From NCBI RefSeq assembly GCF_015694525.1, contig NZ_JADQDM010000001.1:744001-808000 (forward strand): a DNA stretch of 64,000 nt, read 5' to 3'. Every line of letters begins with the position of its first letter. The first letter of the stretch is position 1. The notes beneath the pieces were generated by a model that worked only from the letters and a program-made list of their open reading frames with translations, searched no databases and was not told the origin of the DNA. Positions 26,964 to 35,366 of this stretch are shown piece after piece. The translations under genes were made by a program, and so were the position numbers. This DNA is from Hymenobacter ruricola. Its GTDB lineage: Bacteria > Bacteroidota > Bacteroidia > Cytophagales > Hymenobacteraceae.

Positions 26964-27528
26964 ACGATGACGTTCGGGCTGCACGTATTCAGGATGCTGT
27001 AGCTCAAGGCGTGCCCAGCGGTGAGATGTAGGCGTCGTTGTTTCAACGGCCCGGTTGGCAGTGTACTCATTGGCTGCGCAGTGCGGCACCCGCTGTACGT
27101 TGCCCAGGGGGCCAGTGACGCCGGCCGTGCTCATGGCGGTGGCAAACAGCGCTGAGAGTAGCAGTGGCCGAATCAGTCGGTGTGCAGAGCACCCCGCCCC
27201 CGACGACTGTAGAATGGAGATAATCCGCGGATTACAACTGGTGTTCGACGAGCTAATGGCTTATGGCTGCGCCGAAACAGGCGGAGTTGTCGCGCCGGAA
27301 GCGGGACCGCATTTTCAGGAAAACCCGCCTGCCGCAGTTTGGGTGCGCCCATCCTGCTTACCCGGCTGGCCCAGGCCCGCCCTTCGCTAGGAAACGACCC
27401 GGGTTGAACGAGGAAAGGCCGGAGTTAAACGACGAGGAAAAATAGATAGTCGGCACGCCTAACAAATTTGCATCGTCAAGTCGAAACAACCACGACTGGC
27501 CTTCCAAACGCCTTTTTCTCCTCTCAAC
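26964..27528. other. 565-bp region without a confident gene
   Basis: Several short frames exist but none looks complete. On the minus strand RLIRPLLLSALFATAMSTAG (about 27130-27180) resembles a signal peptide and is followed by about 60 residues with no known family; the frame lacks a convincing start. A partial -7 box, CAAATTTG, is at 27463-27470, 59 nt before the next gene. The stretch may hold a decayed secreted protein gene. Confidence 0.4.
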
Positions 27529-29373
27529 ATGTTCGCTCCCATTACCTCCGCTGATTTTACGTTTTCCCTGCGCCGCACCTTGCTGGCCGGTCTGGGCCTG
27601 CTGGCCCCGGTCGCTGTGTCGGCCCAAACCATTGCCGCCTTTGCGCCCACCACGGCCGCCGCGGGCGCCACCGTCATCATCACGGGCACCAACCTGGCCG
27701 CCACCACCTCGGTGCAGCTCAACGGCCAGAAGATGCGCATTGTGGGCACGCCCACGGCCACGTCGGTGTCGGTGATAGTGCCGCCGGCTGCCGCCACTGG
27801 CCGCGTGCGCCTCACCACCAGCACCGGCACGGTGCTGGCCGGGCCCAAGCTGGGCGTCACCCGCAAGTCGTCGGCGGTGAGCTACGGGCAGCAGAGCACG
27901 GCCTTCACTGGCACCACGGCCGCCGGCAGCTACTCCACGCCCACCACCGGCGACCTCAACAACAACGGCCTCGTGGAGCTGCTCATGGGCCAGGGCGACG
28001 GCACCATCATACTCTACGAGCAGGCGCAGGCCAACTCGCTCACCCTCAACGCCGGCGTGCTCCTCAAAAATGCCGACGGCACCACCCTCGACGTGGGCAA
28101 CTACGCCAAGCCCACCGTGGCCGACCTCGACGGCAACGGCCTGCTGGAGCTGCTGGTTGGCGAAGAAACCGGCACCGTGCTGCGCTACGAGCAGTTGGCC
28201 GCCACCGGCGCCAACGCCCTGCTGTTCAACAAAACCACGCTCTTCACTAATCCCTTCGGCACGGCCACCAGCGCAGCCCCCAACGGCGGCTCCTACGCCC
28301 GCCCCACCGTGGCCGACCTCGACAACAACGGCCTGCTCGACATCCTGGTGGGCGGCAACGACGGTACCATGCGCCGCTACGAGCAAGCCACGCCCAACGC
28401 CAGCACCACGGCCGGTTTCACGGCCTGGGGCCAGGTGAAGCTGGCCAACGGCACCGTCATCGACGCCGGCGACGTGGACAAGCCCCTGCTCACCGACTAC
28501 AACGGCGACGGCTACCTCGACATGCTGGTGGGCACCAAGGCCGGCACCGTGATGCTCTACACCCAGTCGGGCCTGAACGGCGTCACCTTCAACGCCATCG
28601 GCAACCTGACCACCGATGGCACCTCGGCCGGCCTCATCAACCTGGGCGCCTCCGGCACCAACGCCAGCAACGTGGGCGGCTACGCCGCCCCGGCCGTGAC
28701 GGACCTGGACGGCGACGGCCTGCTCGACCTCTTCCTGGGCAACGGCAACGGCAGCATCTTCCGCTACGAGCAAACGCAGTCGGCCCTCGCGCCCTCGCTC
28801 TCGGCGCCGCTGCCCGTGCAGCTCGTGTCCTTCGAAGGCCACGCCACCGCCGCTGGCAACCGCCTCAACTGGGCCACGGCCACGGAAAAGAACAGCGCCG
28901 CCTTCGTGGTAGAAGCCTCCGCCGACGGCAAAGCCTTCGCTTCTGTGGCCGAGTTGCCGGCCGCCGGCCGCAGCACCACGGCCCGCAGCTACGAGTACCT
29001 CGACGCGTCGGCCACGGCCCAGGCCGCCCCGGTGCGCTACTACCGCCTGCGCCAGGTAGATGCGGACGGCACCACGGCTTACTCGCCGGTGGTAGTGCTG
29101 AACCGCGCCACGGCCAGCGCCCCCGCCACGGTGGACGCCTACCCGAACCCCTTCGCCCAAACTCTGGCCGTGGCCCTGCCCGGCAGCGCCGCCCCCCAAG
29201 CCGTGGCGGTGTCGCTGAGCACCCTGACCGGCCGCCCTGTGTATGCCGCTACGCTGGAGCTAGGCACCGCCCCGCAGGCCCTGAGCGCCCTGCCCGAGCT
29301 GGCCGCCGGCGTGTACGTACTGCGCCTGACCACGGCCAGCGGCACCTTCACCCGCAAGGTGACGCGCCAGTAA
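27529..29373 (+). CDS. Secreted IPT/TIG and FG-GAP repeat protein with T9SS sorting domain
   Basis: This 614-residue protein has a signal peptide ending near VSAQT (residue 33). Residues about 35-108 are an IPT/TIG immunoglobulin-like domain (IAAFAPTTAAAGATVIITGT, VSVIVPPAAATGRVRL). FG-GAP-type repeats with DLNNNGLVELLMG, DLDGNGLLELLVG and DLDNNGLLDILVG signatures follow up to about residue 420. A linker with LPVQLVSFEGHATAAGNRLN precedes the T9SS type A sorting domain (DAYPNPFAQTLAV, GVYVLRLTT, FTRKVTRQ). It is a surface or secreted beta-propeller protein of unknown ligand. A terminator follows at 29404-29446. Confidence 0.9.
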   Translation: MFAPITSADFTFSLRRTLLAGLGLLAPVAVSAQTIAAFAPTTAAAGATVIITGTNLAATTSVQLNGQKMRIVGTPTATSVSVIVPPAAATGRVRLTTSTGTVLAGPKLGVTRKSSAVSYGQQSTAFTGTTAAGSYSTPTTGDLNNNGLVELLMGQGDGTIILYEQAQANSLTLNAGVLLKNADGTTLDVGNYAKPTVADLDGNGLLELLVGEETGTVLRYEQLAATGANALLFNKTTLFTNPFGTATSAAPNGGSYARPTVADLDNNGLLDILVGGNDGTMRRYEQATPNASTTAGFTAWGQVKLANGTVIDAGDVDKPLLTDYNGDGYLDMLVGTKAGTVMLYTQSGLNGVTFNAIGNLTTDGTSAGLINLGASGTNASNVGGYAAPAVTDLDGDGLLDLFLGNGNGSIFRYEQTQSALAPSLSAPLPVQLVSFEGHATAAGNRLNWATATEKNSAAFVVEASADGKAFASVAELPAAGRSTTARSYEYLDASATAQAAPVRYYRLRQVDADGTTAYSPVVVLNRATASAPATVDAYPNPFAQTLAVALPGSAAPQAVAVSLSTLTGRPVYAATLELGTAPQALSALPELAAGVYVLRLTTASGTFTRKVTRQ

Positions 29374-29403
29374 GCGGGCAGCTTCTTCGCTCGGCTCTCG
29401 TGA

Positions 29404-29446
29404 AAAAAGCGCCGGTTTCCAGACCACTGGAAGCCGGCGCCTTTTG
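29404..29446 (+). terminator. Rho-independent terminator of the IPT/FG-GAP gene
   Basis: 14-nt arms GCGCCGGtTTCCAG (29409-29422) and CTGGAAgCCGGCGC (29427-29440) with one mismatch and a 4-nt loop, followed by CTTTT, 36 nt after the stop. Confidence 0.7.
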
Positions 29447-29532
29447 CTTTGCTGATGCCATTGGCATTCACGGCTGTTACGAGCGAAAGCGGTTTATTTA
29501 CGGCGAATTATCAGGGGTTAACGGCTCGCATT

Positions 29533-30696
29533 ATGAAAAGCACTTTTGTGTTTGGGCTGCTGCTGTTGCTTGCGCCGCTGAGTAGCCGGGCGCAGTCGCC
29601 AGCCGTTTTTTATACGCTGGACGGCCGCCGGTTGCCCGCGCCGGAAATCAACCGGCTGGTGCGACAGCTCATGGACACGGCCCGCATTCCCGGCCTGGCC
29701 CTGGCGCTGCTCGAAAACAACCAGGTGCAGTACCTCCGGGCCTACGGTTTTCGCAACCTCGAGACCCGCGCTCCGCTCGAAACCAGCACGGCCATGTACG
29801 GCGCCTCGCTCAGCAAAGCGGTGTTTGCCTGCCTCGTGATGCAGCTGGTGCAGGAAAAGCGCCTCGACCTGGACCGGCCCCTGCACACCTACCTGCCCAA
29901 GCCGCTGCCCGAATACGACGCCTACCGCGACCTGACCGGCGACGAGCGTTGGAAGCTCCTTACGGCCCGCATGTGCCTCACACATACCACCGGCCTGCCC
30001 AACTGGCGCTGGATTTCGCCCGACAAAAAGCTGCATTTCAAATTTGCGCCCGGCGCGCAGTACTGGTACTCCGGCGAAGGCCTGCAGCTGCTGCAATTAG
30101 TCATTGAAACCATCACCCAAAAAGGCCTGGTGAAGCTGAGCGCCGAACGAATATTCCAGCCTCTGGGCCTGGCACATACCAGCTACGTGTGGCAGCCGGC
30201 CTTCGAAGCCAACTACGCCCTGGGCTACGACGAGCAGGGCCAGCCGCTGCCCAAAACCAAGCGCACCAAAGCCGGTGCGGCTGGCTCGCTCGAAACCACA
30301 CCCGCCGACTACGCCGCCTTCCTGGCCGCCTTGATGCAGGGCAAGCTGCTGAAAAAAAGCACGATGGCCGAAATGACCCGCGCCCAGGTGCGCATTCTCT
30401 TCAAAGGCCAGTTCGGGCCCATGGCCACCGTGGCCGCGCCCGACAGCAACCGCGCCATTGGCCTGGCTTACGGGCTGGGCTGGGGCACGTTTGAGTCGCC
30501 CCACGGCCACGCCTACTTCAAAGAAGGCCACGACGACGGCTGGGAAAACCACAGCGTCGTATTCCAGGACCGCAAAAAGGCCATTCTGCTGCTGAGCAAC
30601 AGCTCCAACGCCGACAAAATATTCAAAGAGCTGCTGGAGAAGCTGCTCGGCGACAAAGCCACGCCCTGGCAGTGGGAGAATTACGTGCCGTACTAA
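29533..30696 (+). CDS. Secreted serine hydrolase, beta-lactamase/class C family
   Basis: This 387-residue protein starts at the ATG at 29533 with a signal peptide (MKSTFVFGLLLLLAPLSSRA). The SxxK motif is GASLSKAVF, and the second motif, normally YxN, reads YWYSGEG. GHDDGWENHSVVF near the C-terminus matches the third conserved region. The family includes class C beta-lactamases, esterases and D-aminopeptidases; without closer motifs the substrate stays open. The asparagine missing from the second motif argues against a strong beta-lactamase. Confidence 0.88.
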   Translation: MKSTFVFGLLLLLAPLSSRAQSPAVFYTLDGRRLPAPEINRLVRQLMDTARIPGLALALLENNQVQYLRAYGFRNLETRAPLETSTAMYGASLSKAVFACLVMQLVQEKRLDLDRPLHTYLPKPLPEYDAYRDLTGDERWKLLTARMCLTHTTGLPNWRWISPDKKLHFKFAPGAQYWYSGEGLQLLQLVIETITQKGLVKLSAERIFQPLGLAHTSYVWQPAFEANYALGYDEQGQPLPKTKRTKAGAAGSLETTPADYAAFLAALMQGKLLKKSTMAEMTRAQVRILFKGQFGPMATVAAPDSNRAIGLAYGLGWGTFESPHGHAYFKEGHDDGWENHSVVFQDRKKAILLLSNSSNADKIFKELLEKLLGDKATPWQWENYVPY

Positions 30697-30707
30697 GGGC
30701 CCGCTGG

Positions 30708-32609
30708 TCAGAAAGCAGGTTCTCCCGTGTCATCTCGGGGCGTCTCGAAGAGGTCGGGCTGCGCTTGGTGCAAGGCCTCGTACTGGCGGGGCGTGAGGAA
30801 AATGAGCCCTTCGCCGTCTGCACAATCGTAGAACTGCCCGGCGGCGTGCTGCTCTTGTAGGGCGCGGTTGATGAGCTCGGTGGCTTTGGGGTCCATCCAG
30901 TCGCTCTTCACGGCCAGTTGGGCGCGGTAGCGCTGGCCGCCCAGCGTGAAGCCGAAGGGCACCGTGGCCGTGGTCGGATAGTCGGGGCCAAAGCCGTCCT
31001 GAACCTGGGTCGGCGCAAAGCCGCCGCGCGACATCGCCGCGAGTTCCCGGGCCAGGGCCGCGTAGGGGTAGGGCGGGTTGGCCGTTTCGCCATCGGACAC
31101 ATACAGCATGCGCGGAAAACACAGCAGGATTTCGGCGAAGCTGGCCTTCTGGCCGGCCAGGGCGTCGCGCCGGCCCCGGGCTATTTCGGCGGGTGAAAGG
31201 TGGGCGAAAAGGCCCAGCGCCTGATAAGTAGCCAGCAGCTGCTCGACGCCGGCCGAGCTAAAGCGGTTGTCGTGCGATTCCTGCGACAGGAAGTAGCCGT
31301 TGGTGCCCCACAGCCGGCGCTGGGCCGCCGTCATGGCAAGCAGGCCCAGCCGCTCGCTGCCGTACACCGACTGGGCATCGGGCGTGTGGGCCTGGTACAG
31401 GCGCAGGGGCGAGTTGCGGTCGGCCAGCCAGCGGTTGAGGCTTTGGTGAAACTCTTCGCTGGGGCCGGGGTCCGCCTCGGGGTTGGGGTCGGAGCCGTCG
31501 CGCCGGCGGTAGCTGTGCACAAAGGTGTTGGCGTAGCGCCGGCCCTCGGCCCGGAAGCTGATGGTAACGGTTTGGCTCAGCAAAGCAAGCCCCTCGTCTT
31601 TGAGGCCGGTGGTCACGTGCAGGTCGGTGTAGTGCAAGGCGGGCAGCAGCGCCTGCGCCTGCCGAAAGAGCGCGGGGTAGAGCTGCTGCGGGGCCTGCTC
31701 CACGGCGCGCAGGTCCACGATGCGGCCGTGCTCGCAGTAGCCCACCACGTCGAACGGGCTTTTTAGCTGGTTGGGCCGGGTTTCGCGCGTGAGGCGCCGC
31801 CGCTGGGCCGCGCTGAGCAGGCCGGCTCGCTCCAGCTTCTGCAGCCATTGCTGTTGCTCCGCGAAGCCTTGCGCAAAGGTTTCGGGGCGCTGCATGAGGT
31901 CTGCGGCCCGTTGGCACACCTGCATCTCGTTGAAGAGCGTGCCGCGTTGCAAGCCCTGTTGCAGCTCCCGGTAAGCGGCCGCGTCCAGCAGGCCCACGGC
32001 CTGCAGGTCGCGGGCGGTGCGGGTGCGGGTTTTGCCCCACACGCTGCGCCGCTCGCTAATCCAATGCTGCCCGCCCGTCGGCGCGATGCTCAGGGGCGGG
32101 TAAATGGTCCAGCCGCCCGGCGGCAGCGAGTCTTCGGCCGGAATGGCCTGCTCGATTTTGCAGCGGGCGGGTTGCTGGTCGAAGCGGTAGCGCACCAGGG
32201 CGCTGGTGTCGCCGCCGAAGCGCTTGAGCTCCTGTGCAAACTCCTGCCGCGCCGCCCGGCTCTCCTCCGAGTCGGGGGCCTGCCCGGCAATGAACAAGTC
32301 ACTGCTGGCAACGTCCGGCATCCGGTAGGCGCTCTCCGCCTGAAAGGCCTCGGCGCAGAAATTCAGGACCGAAGCCCGGGTGGTGCCGAACACTTCCTGG
32401 CTGTTCTGCGTGAGCGGGTCGGTACGCTCGTACTTCAGCTCATTGTGTTGCATTCGGCGCAGCAGCTCATCGCGCCCCGCCGCGTTCAGCACGCCGGCGC
32501 GGTAGAGCTTTTCGGCAAAATCGGCGTTGGGCCCGGCGTTCCGCTTGCCGGTCCACCACACGCCGGCCGCCAGCAGCAGCGCCAGGCCCAGAATGAGCAG
32601 TGCTTTCAT
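30708..32609 (-). CDS. Membrane-anchored protein of unknown function with helical repeats
   Basis: This 633-residue protein has one N-terminal membrane helix (MKALLILGLALLLAAGVWW) and then a long soluble region. A short helical motif recurs four times: LYRAGVLNAAGRDELLRRM, LQAVGLLDAAAYRELQQGL, LERAGLLSAAQRRRLTRE and YQALGLFAHLSPAEIARGR. I do not recognise the family. It begins 37 nt after the serine biosynthesis gene on the same strand and may be cotranscribed. There are no catalytic motifs I can name. Confidence 0.75.
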   Translation of the reverse strand: MKALLILGLALLLAAGVWWTGKRNAGPNADFAEKLYRAGVLNAAGRDELLRRMQHNELKYERTDPLTQNSQEVFGTTRASVLNFCAEAFQAESAYRMPDVASSDLFIAGQAPDSEESRAARQEFAQELKRFGGDTSALVRYRFDQQPARCKIEQAIPAEDSLPPGGWTIYPPLSIAPTGGQHWISERRSVWGKTRTRTARDLQAVGLLDAAAYRELQQGLQRGTLFNEMQVCQRAADLMQRPETFAQGFAEQQQWLQKLERAGLLSAAQRRRLTRETRPNQLKSPFDVVGYCEHGRIVDLRAVEQAPQQLYPALFRQAQALLPALHYTDLHVTTGLKDEGLALLSQTVTISFRAEGRRYANTFVHSYRRRDGSDPNPEADPGPSEEFHQSLNRWLADRNSPLRLYQAHTPDAQSVYGSERLGLLAMTAAQRRLWGTNGYFLSQESHDNRFSSAGVEQLLATYQALGLFAHLSPAEIARGRRDALAGQKASFAEILLCFPRMLYVSDGETANPPYPYAALARELAAMSRGGFAPTQVQDGFGPDYPTTATVPFGFTLGGQRYRAQLAVKSDWMDPKATELINRALQEQHAAGQFYDCADGEGLIFLTPRQYEALHQAQPDLFETPRDDTGEPAF

Positions 32610-32645
32610 CGCGCGTCAGAAAACAGGGTCCGGCCGAACATTCGC

Positions 32646-34547
32646 CTAGTACAGCACCCGGAACTTGATGGTGTGCGCCACCGCGCGCAGGGCCTGAATC
32701 ACCTCCTGGTCGTACTCGCGGTTGATGTCAGTGATGACGTAGCCGATGTTTTCGTTGGTTTTCAGGTACTGGCCGAGGATGTTGACGTGGTGGGCGGCCA
32801 GCACGTTGTTGATGTTGGCCAGCACGCCGGGCACGTTGGCGTGGATGTGGATGAGGCGGTGGGCCTGCTGCGTGGGCAGCTGGATGTTGGGGAAATTGAC
32901 CGACTGCTGGGTGTTGCCGGTGTTGATGTACTGCATGATGCGCTCAGGCACAAACTCGGCAATGTTGCGTTGGGCCTCGGCCGTGCTGCCGCCGATGTGC
33001 GGCGTTAGCAGCACGTTGGGCAGGCCGCGCAGCTCGTTCTCGAAGGTTTCGTGGTTGGTTTTGGGCTCGTACGGGAATACGTCCACGGCCGCGCCGCCGA
33101 GGTGGCCGCGGCGCAGGGCGTCGGCCAGGGCGGGCACGTCCACCACGTGGCCGCGGGCGTTGTTGAGGAACAGCGCGCCGGGCTTCATCAGGCCAAACTC
33201 GCGGGCGCCGATGTAGTTGGTGTTCTCCTCCCGGCCGTCGATGTGCAGCGTCACCACGTCGGCCTGGGCCAGCAGCTCGTCCAGGGTGCGGCACTTCACG
33301 GCGTTGCCGAGCTGCAGCTTTTCGGCCACGTCGTAGTACACCACCTTCATGCCCACGGCCTCGGCCACCACGCTCAGCTGCGAGCCGATGTTGCCATAGC
33401 CCACGATGCCCAGCGTCTTGCCGCGAATCTCGAACGAGCCCTTGGCCGACTTATCCCACTCGCCGGCGTGCATTTTGGGGTTCTTTTCCGGGATGCGGCG
33501 AGCCAGCACGATGATTTCGCCCAGCGCCAGCTCCACCACCGAGCGGGTGTTGGAGAAAGGGGCATTGAACACGGCTACGCCCTTTTTCATGGCGCCGGTG
33601 AGGTCAATTTGATTCGTGCCGATGCAGAACGCGCCAATGGCAATCAGCCGGTTAGCCGCCTCCAGCACGCGCGGGGTCACCTGCGTCTTGCTCCGGATGC
33701 CCAGAATGCTCATGCCCTCGATGCGCGCAATTAGCTCGTCCTCGTCCAAGCCGCCGGGCACGGTGTCCACTTGGTAGCCTTCCTGGGTGAACAGCTCCTG
33801 GGCGCGGGCATCAGGGTTTTCGAGAAGCAGGACTTTGATGCGGTTCTTGGGGTACGAAAGAGTCATGGGAAGTTTTAGTTGGTACAAAAACTCGTCGAAG
33901 GTTGGCAGCACTTCGTCGGCGTGGGCCACCACGCTGGGACGGGTAACATTCTCAGTGTAAGCGTAGAAGCGGTGGGCCAGGCCCGCTTCGCGGATTTGGT
34001 AGTCGGTATACCCGTCGCCCAGCACGTACACCGGCCCGTCCAAATCGAGCAGCACCAGCTGGCGAATCTTGCCGCCGTCGCGGCTCAACACGTTGGCCGG
34101 GTCGCAGCCGGTGATGTTGCCGGCGTCATCAAAAGTGAAGGTGTTGGCCAGCACGTGCTCGGGCGCGATGCCGAATTCGGCCACCACCGGCTCGATGAAC
34201 TCGCGGAAGCCGCTGCTCACCACGTAAATCCGGTCGGCAAACTGCCGGAAGAAGGCGCCGTTGCGCCGGATGCTTTCGCTCACCTTGGTTTGGAGGCGGG
34301 CCACGAGCGGGGCCAGGTGCTTCTCGTTGGCGCCCAGCAGCGCCAGCCGCCGGCTCAGCGACTCCTGGAAGCCGATTTCGCCGGCCATGCCCTGGTCGGT
34401 GAGGGCCTTGATTTGGGCCACCACGTCGGCCTGGTTGGGCTGGCCTTGCAGGGCAATGTCGGCCAGCTCATCGAGCCCTTCAACCTGGGTGAAGGTGCTG
34501 TCAAAATCGAAAACGAGGTAGGGCAGGGGGGCAGCGGGAGCGGACAT
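32646..34547 (-). CDS. serA: Fused phosphoserine phosphatase-like HAD domain and D-3-phosphoglycerate dehydrogenase with ACT domain
   Basis: This 633-residue protein has three parts. Residues 1-225 form a HAD-IB phosphatase of SerB type: YLVFDFDSTF with Asp14 and Asp16, VVSSGF, and VLGDGYTDYQ. Residues about 235-555 are phosphoglycerate dehydrogenase: NTRSVVELALGEII, the Rossmann loop GIVGYGNIGSQ, and the catalytic His in LLTPHIGGSTAEAQ. Residues about 563-633 are an ACT domain (IHANVPGVLANINNVLAAHH) for likely serine feedback. One chain could thus catalyse the first and last steps of serine synthesis. A near-match -7 box lies 5 nt upstream of the ATG at 34547. Confidence 0.93.
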   Translation of the reverse strand: MSAPAAPLPYLVFDFDSTFTQVEGLDELADIALQGQPNQADVVAQIKALTDQGMAGEIGFQESLSRRLALLGANEKHLAPLVARLQTKVSESIRRNGAFFRQFADRIYVVSSGFREFIEPVVAEFGIAPEHVLANTFTFDDAGNITGCDPANVLSRDGGKIRQLVLLDLDGPVYVLGDGYTDYQIREAGLAHRFYAYTENVTRPSVVAHADEVLPTFDEFLYQLKLPMTLSYPKNRIKVLLLENPDARAQELFTQEGYQVDTVPGGLDEDELIARIEGMSILGIRSKTQVTPRVLEAANRLIAIGAFCIGTNQIDLTGAMKKGVAVFNAPFSNTRSVVELALGEIIVLARRIPEKNPKMHAGEWDKSAKGSFEIRGKTLGIVGYGNIGSQLSVVAEAVGMKVVYYDVAEKLQLGNAVKCRTLDELLAQADVVTLHIDGREENTNYIGAREFGLMKPGALFLNNARGHVVDVPALADALRRGHLGGAAVDVFPYEPKTNHETFENELRGLPNVLLTPHIGGSTAEAQRNIAEFVPERIMQYINTGNTQQSVNFPNIQLPTQQAHRLIHIHANVPGVLANINNVLAAHHVNILGQYLKTNENIGYVITDINREYDQEVIQALRAVAHTIKFRVLY

Positions 34548-34552
34548 GCCCA

Positions 34553-34560
34553 CAAAGATG
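34553..34560 (-). promoter_or_regulatory. -7-like box of the serine biosynthesis gene (CATCTTTG)
   Basis: Seven of eight bases match TAnnTTTG on the minus strand, and only 5 nt separate the box from the ATG. If used, the transcript would be leaderless. Confidence 0.35.
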
Positions 34561-34607
34561 GGCGCGGCGGCTGCCAGTTGGAGACTTCGGGGAGAATTAT
34601 AACCTTC

Positions 34608-35141
34608 CTATTCCCTTTTTTTCAATGCCAACACCGACGTGTCGTCCGGGTCGCGGCCCTGAATACCCAGTCGAAACGTCTGTGCTTGCCGAATAACCAC
34701 GACTTGATAAAAGTCGTCGGGGCGGGACAGCACAAGGGCCGGCTCGAAGGGCGGCGATTCCCAGTTTGGCATGGCCCAGGTGCCGCGGGACGGGTGCATC
34801 AGGCTGCTGGTAAGGACGTAAGTAGAGTCGGCGTTGAGAGTGAGCGAAACCGTTGATTCCAGGTTGGCGTCGCTATGCTCTTTGTCAACCACATACTGGC
34901 CAACCAAGTCGGCGCGGGCAGGCGTGAAGTACGTGGCGTCGGTGTACCAGCCCCAAAGCCCGGACCCTGCCGCCGCCAGCAGAAGCAAGTAGAGAGGCAG
35001 TAGAAAAAAGTGGCTCCGGTGAACAGCGGCGGGCCTGGAGCGGCTGCCGTTGCGATTTAGCAGGAGCATCAGCAGCCCAATTGCCCCCGACCCGAACGCG
35101 AACAGGATGTACAGAAAGAACAGAGTGCCAAGCAAGTCCAT
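34608..35141 (-). CDS. Small membrane protein of unknown function
   Basis: This 177-residue protein has two N-terminal membrane helices (about residues 4-27 and 45-66), then a soluble domain. The segment ADLVGQYVVDKEHSDANLES, then TVSLTLNADSTYVLTS, looks like the start of a lipocalin-like or stress-protein beta barrel. I do not recognise the family. It stands alone, upstream of the serine biosynthesis gene on the same strand, 60 nt from it. Confidence 0.7.
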   Translation of the reverse strand: MDLLGTLFFLYILFAFGSGAIGLLMLLLNRNGSRSRPAAVHRSHFFLLPLYLLLLAAAGSGLWGWYTDATYFTPARADLVGQYVVDKEHSDANLESTVSLTLNADSTYVLTSSLMHPSRGTWAMPNWESPPFEPALVLSRPDDFYQVVVIRQAQTFRLGIQGRDPDDTSVLALKKRE

Positions 35142-35242
35142 GGTCAGAATTTGAGCCCAGCAGGTTTCGGTTTACGTCGCTCCTCTGCTTTTCGCGGCAA
35201 TGCCGCTGTCAGCAGTTACCGCGCTTTATCGTCCGTTGGTTA

Positions 35243-35280
35243 CCCGAAAAGCCCCGGCCCGAAGGCCGGGGCTTTTCGGG
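35243..35280 (-). terminator. Terminator of the propeller protein gene with a UUCG tetraloop
   Basis: Perfect 17-nt arms (35243-35259 and 35264-35280). On the minus strand the loop is TTCG closed by C-G pairs, the extra-stable tetraloop, and the descending arm carries TTTT. It lies 87 nt past the stop at 35367. Confidence 0.7.
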
Positions 35281-35366
35281 CCGGGGCGCGGCGTTGCAAC
35301 GTTGCCCGGCAAACCCTGTCCTGTGGCCGTCCGCTTCTGCCGCCTCGCCCGCCGCCCGGCAACGCC

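Noticed and set aside
27358..29199. A 613-codon minus-strand frame
   Set aside because: It is antisense to the IPT/FG-GAP protein gene, and its repeats only mirror the coding repeats on the other strand.
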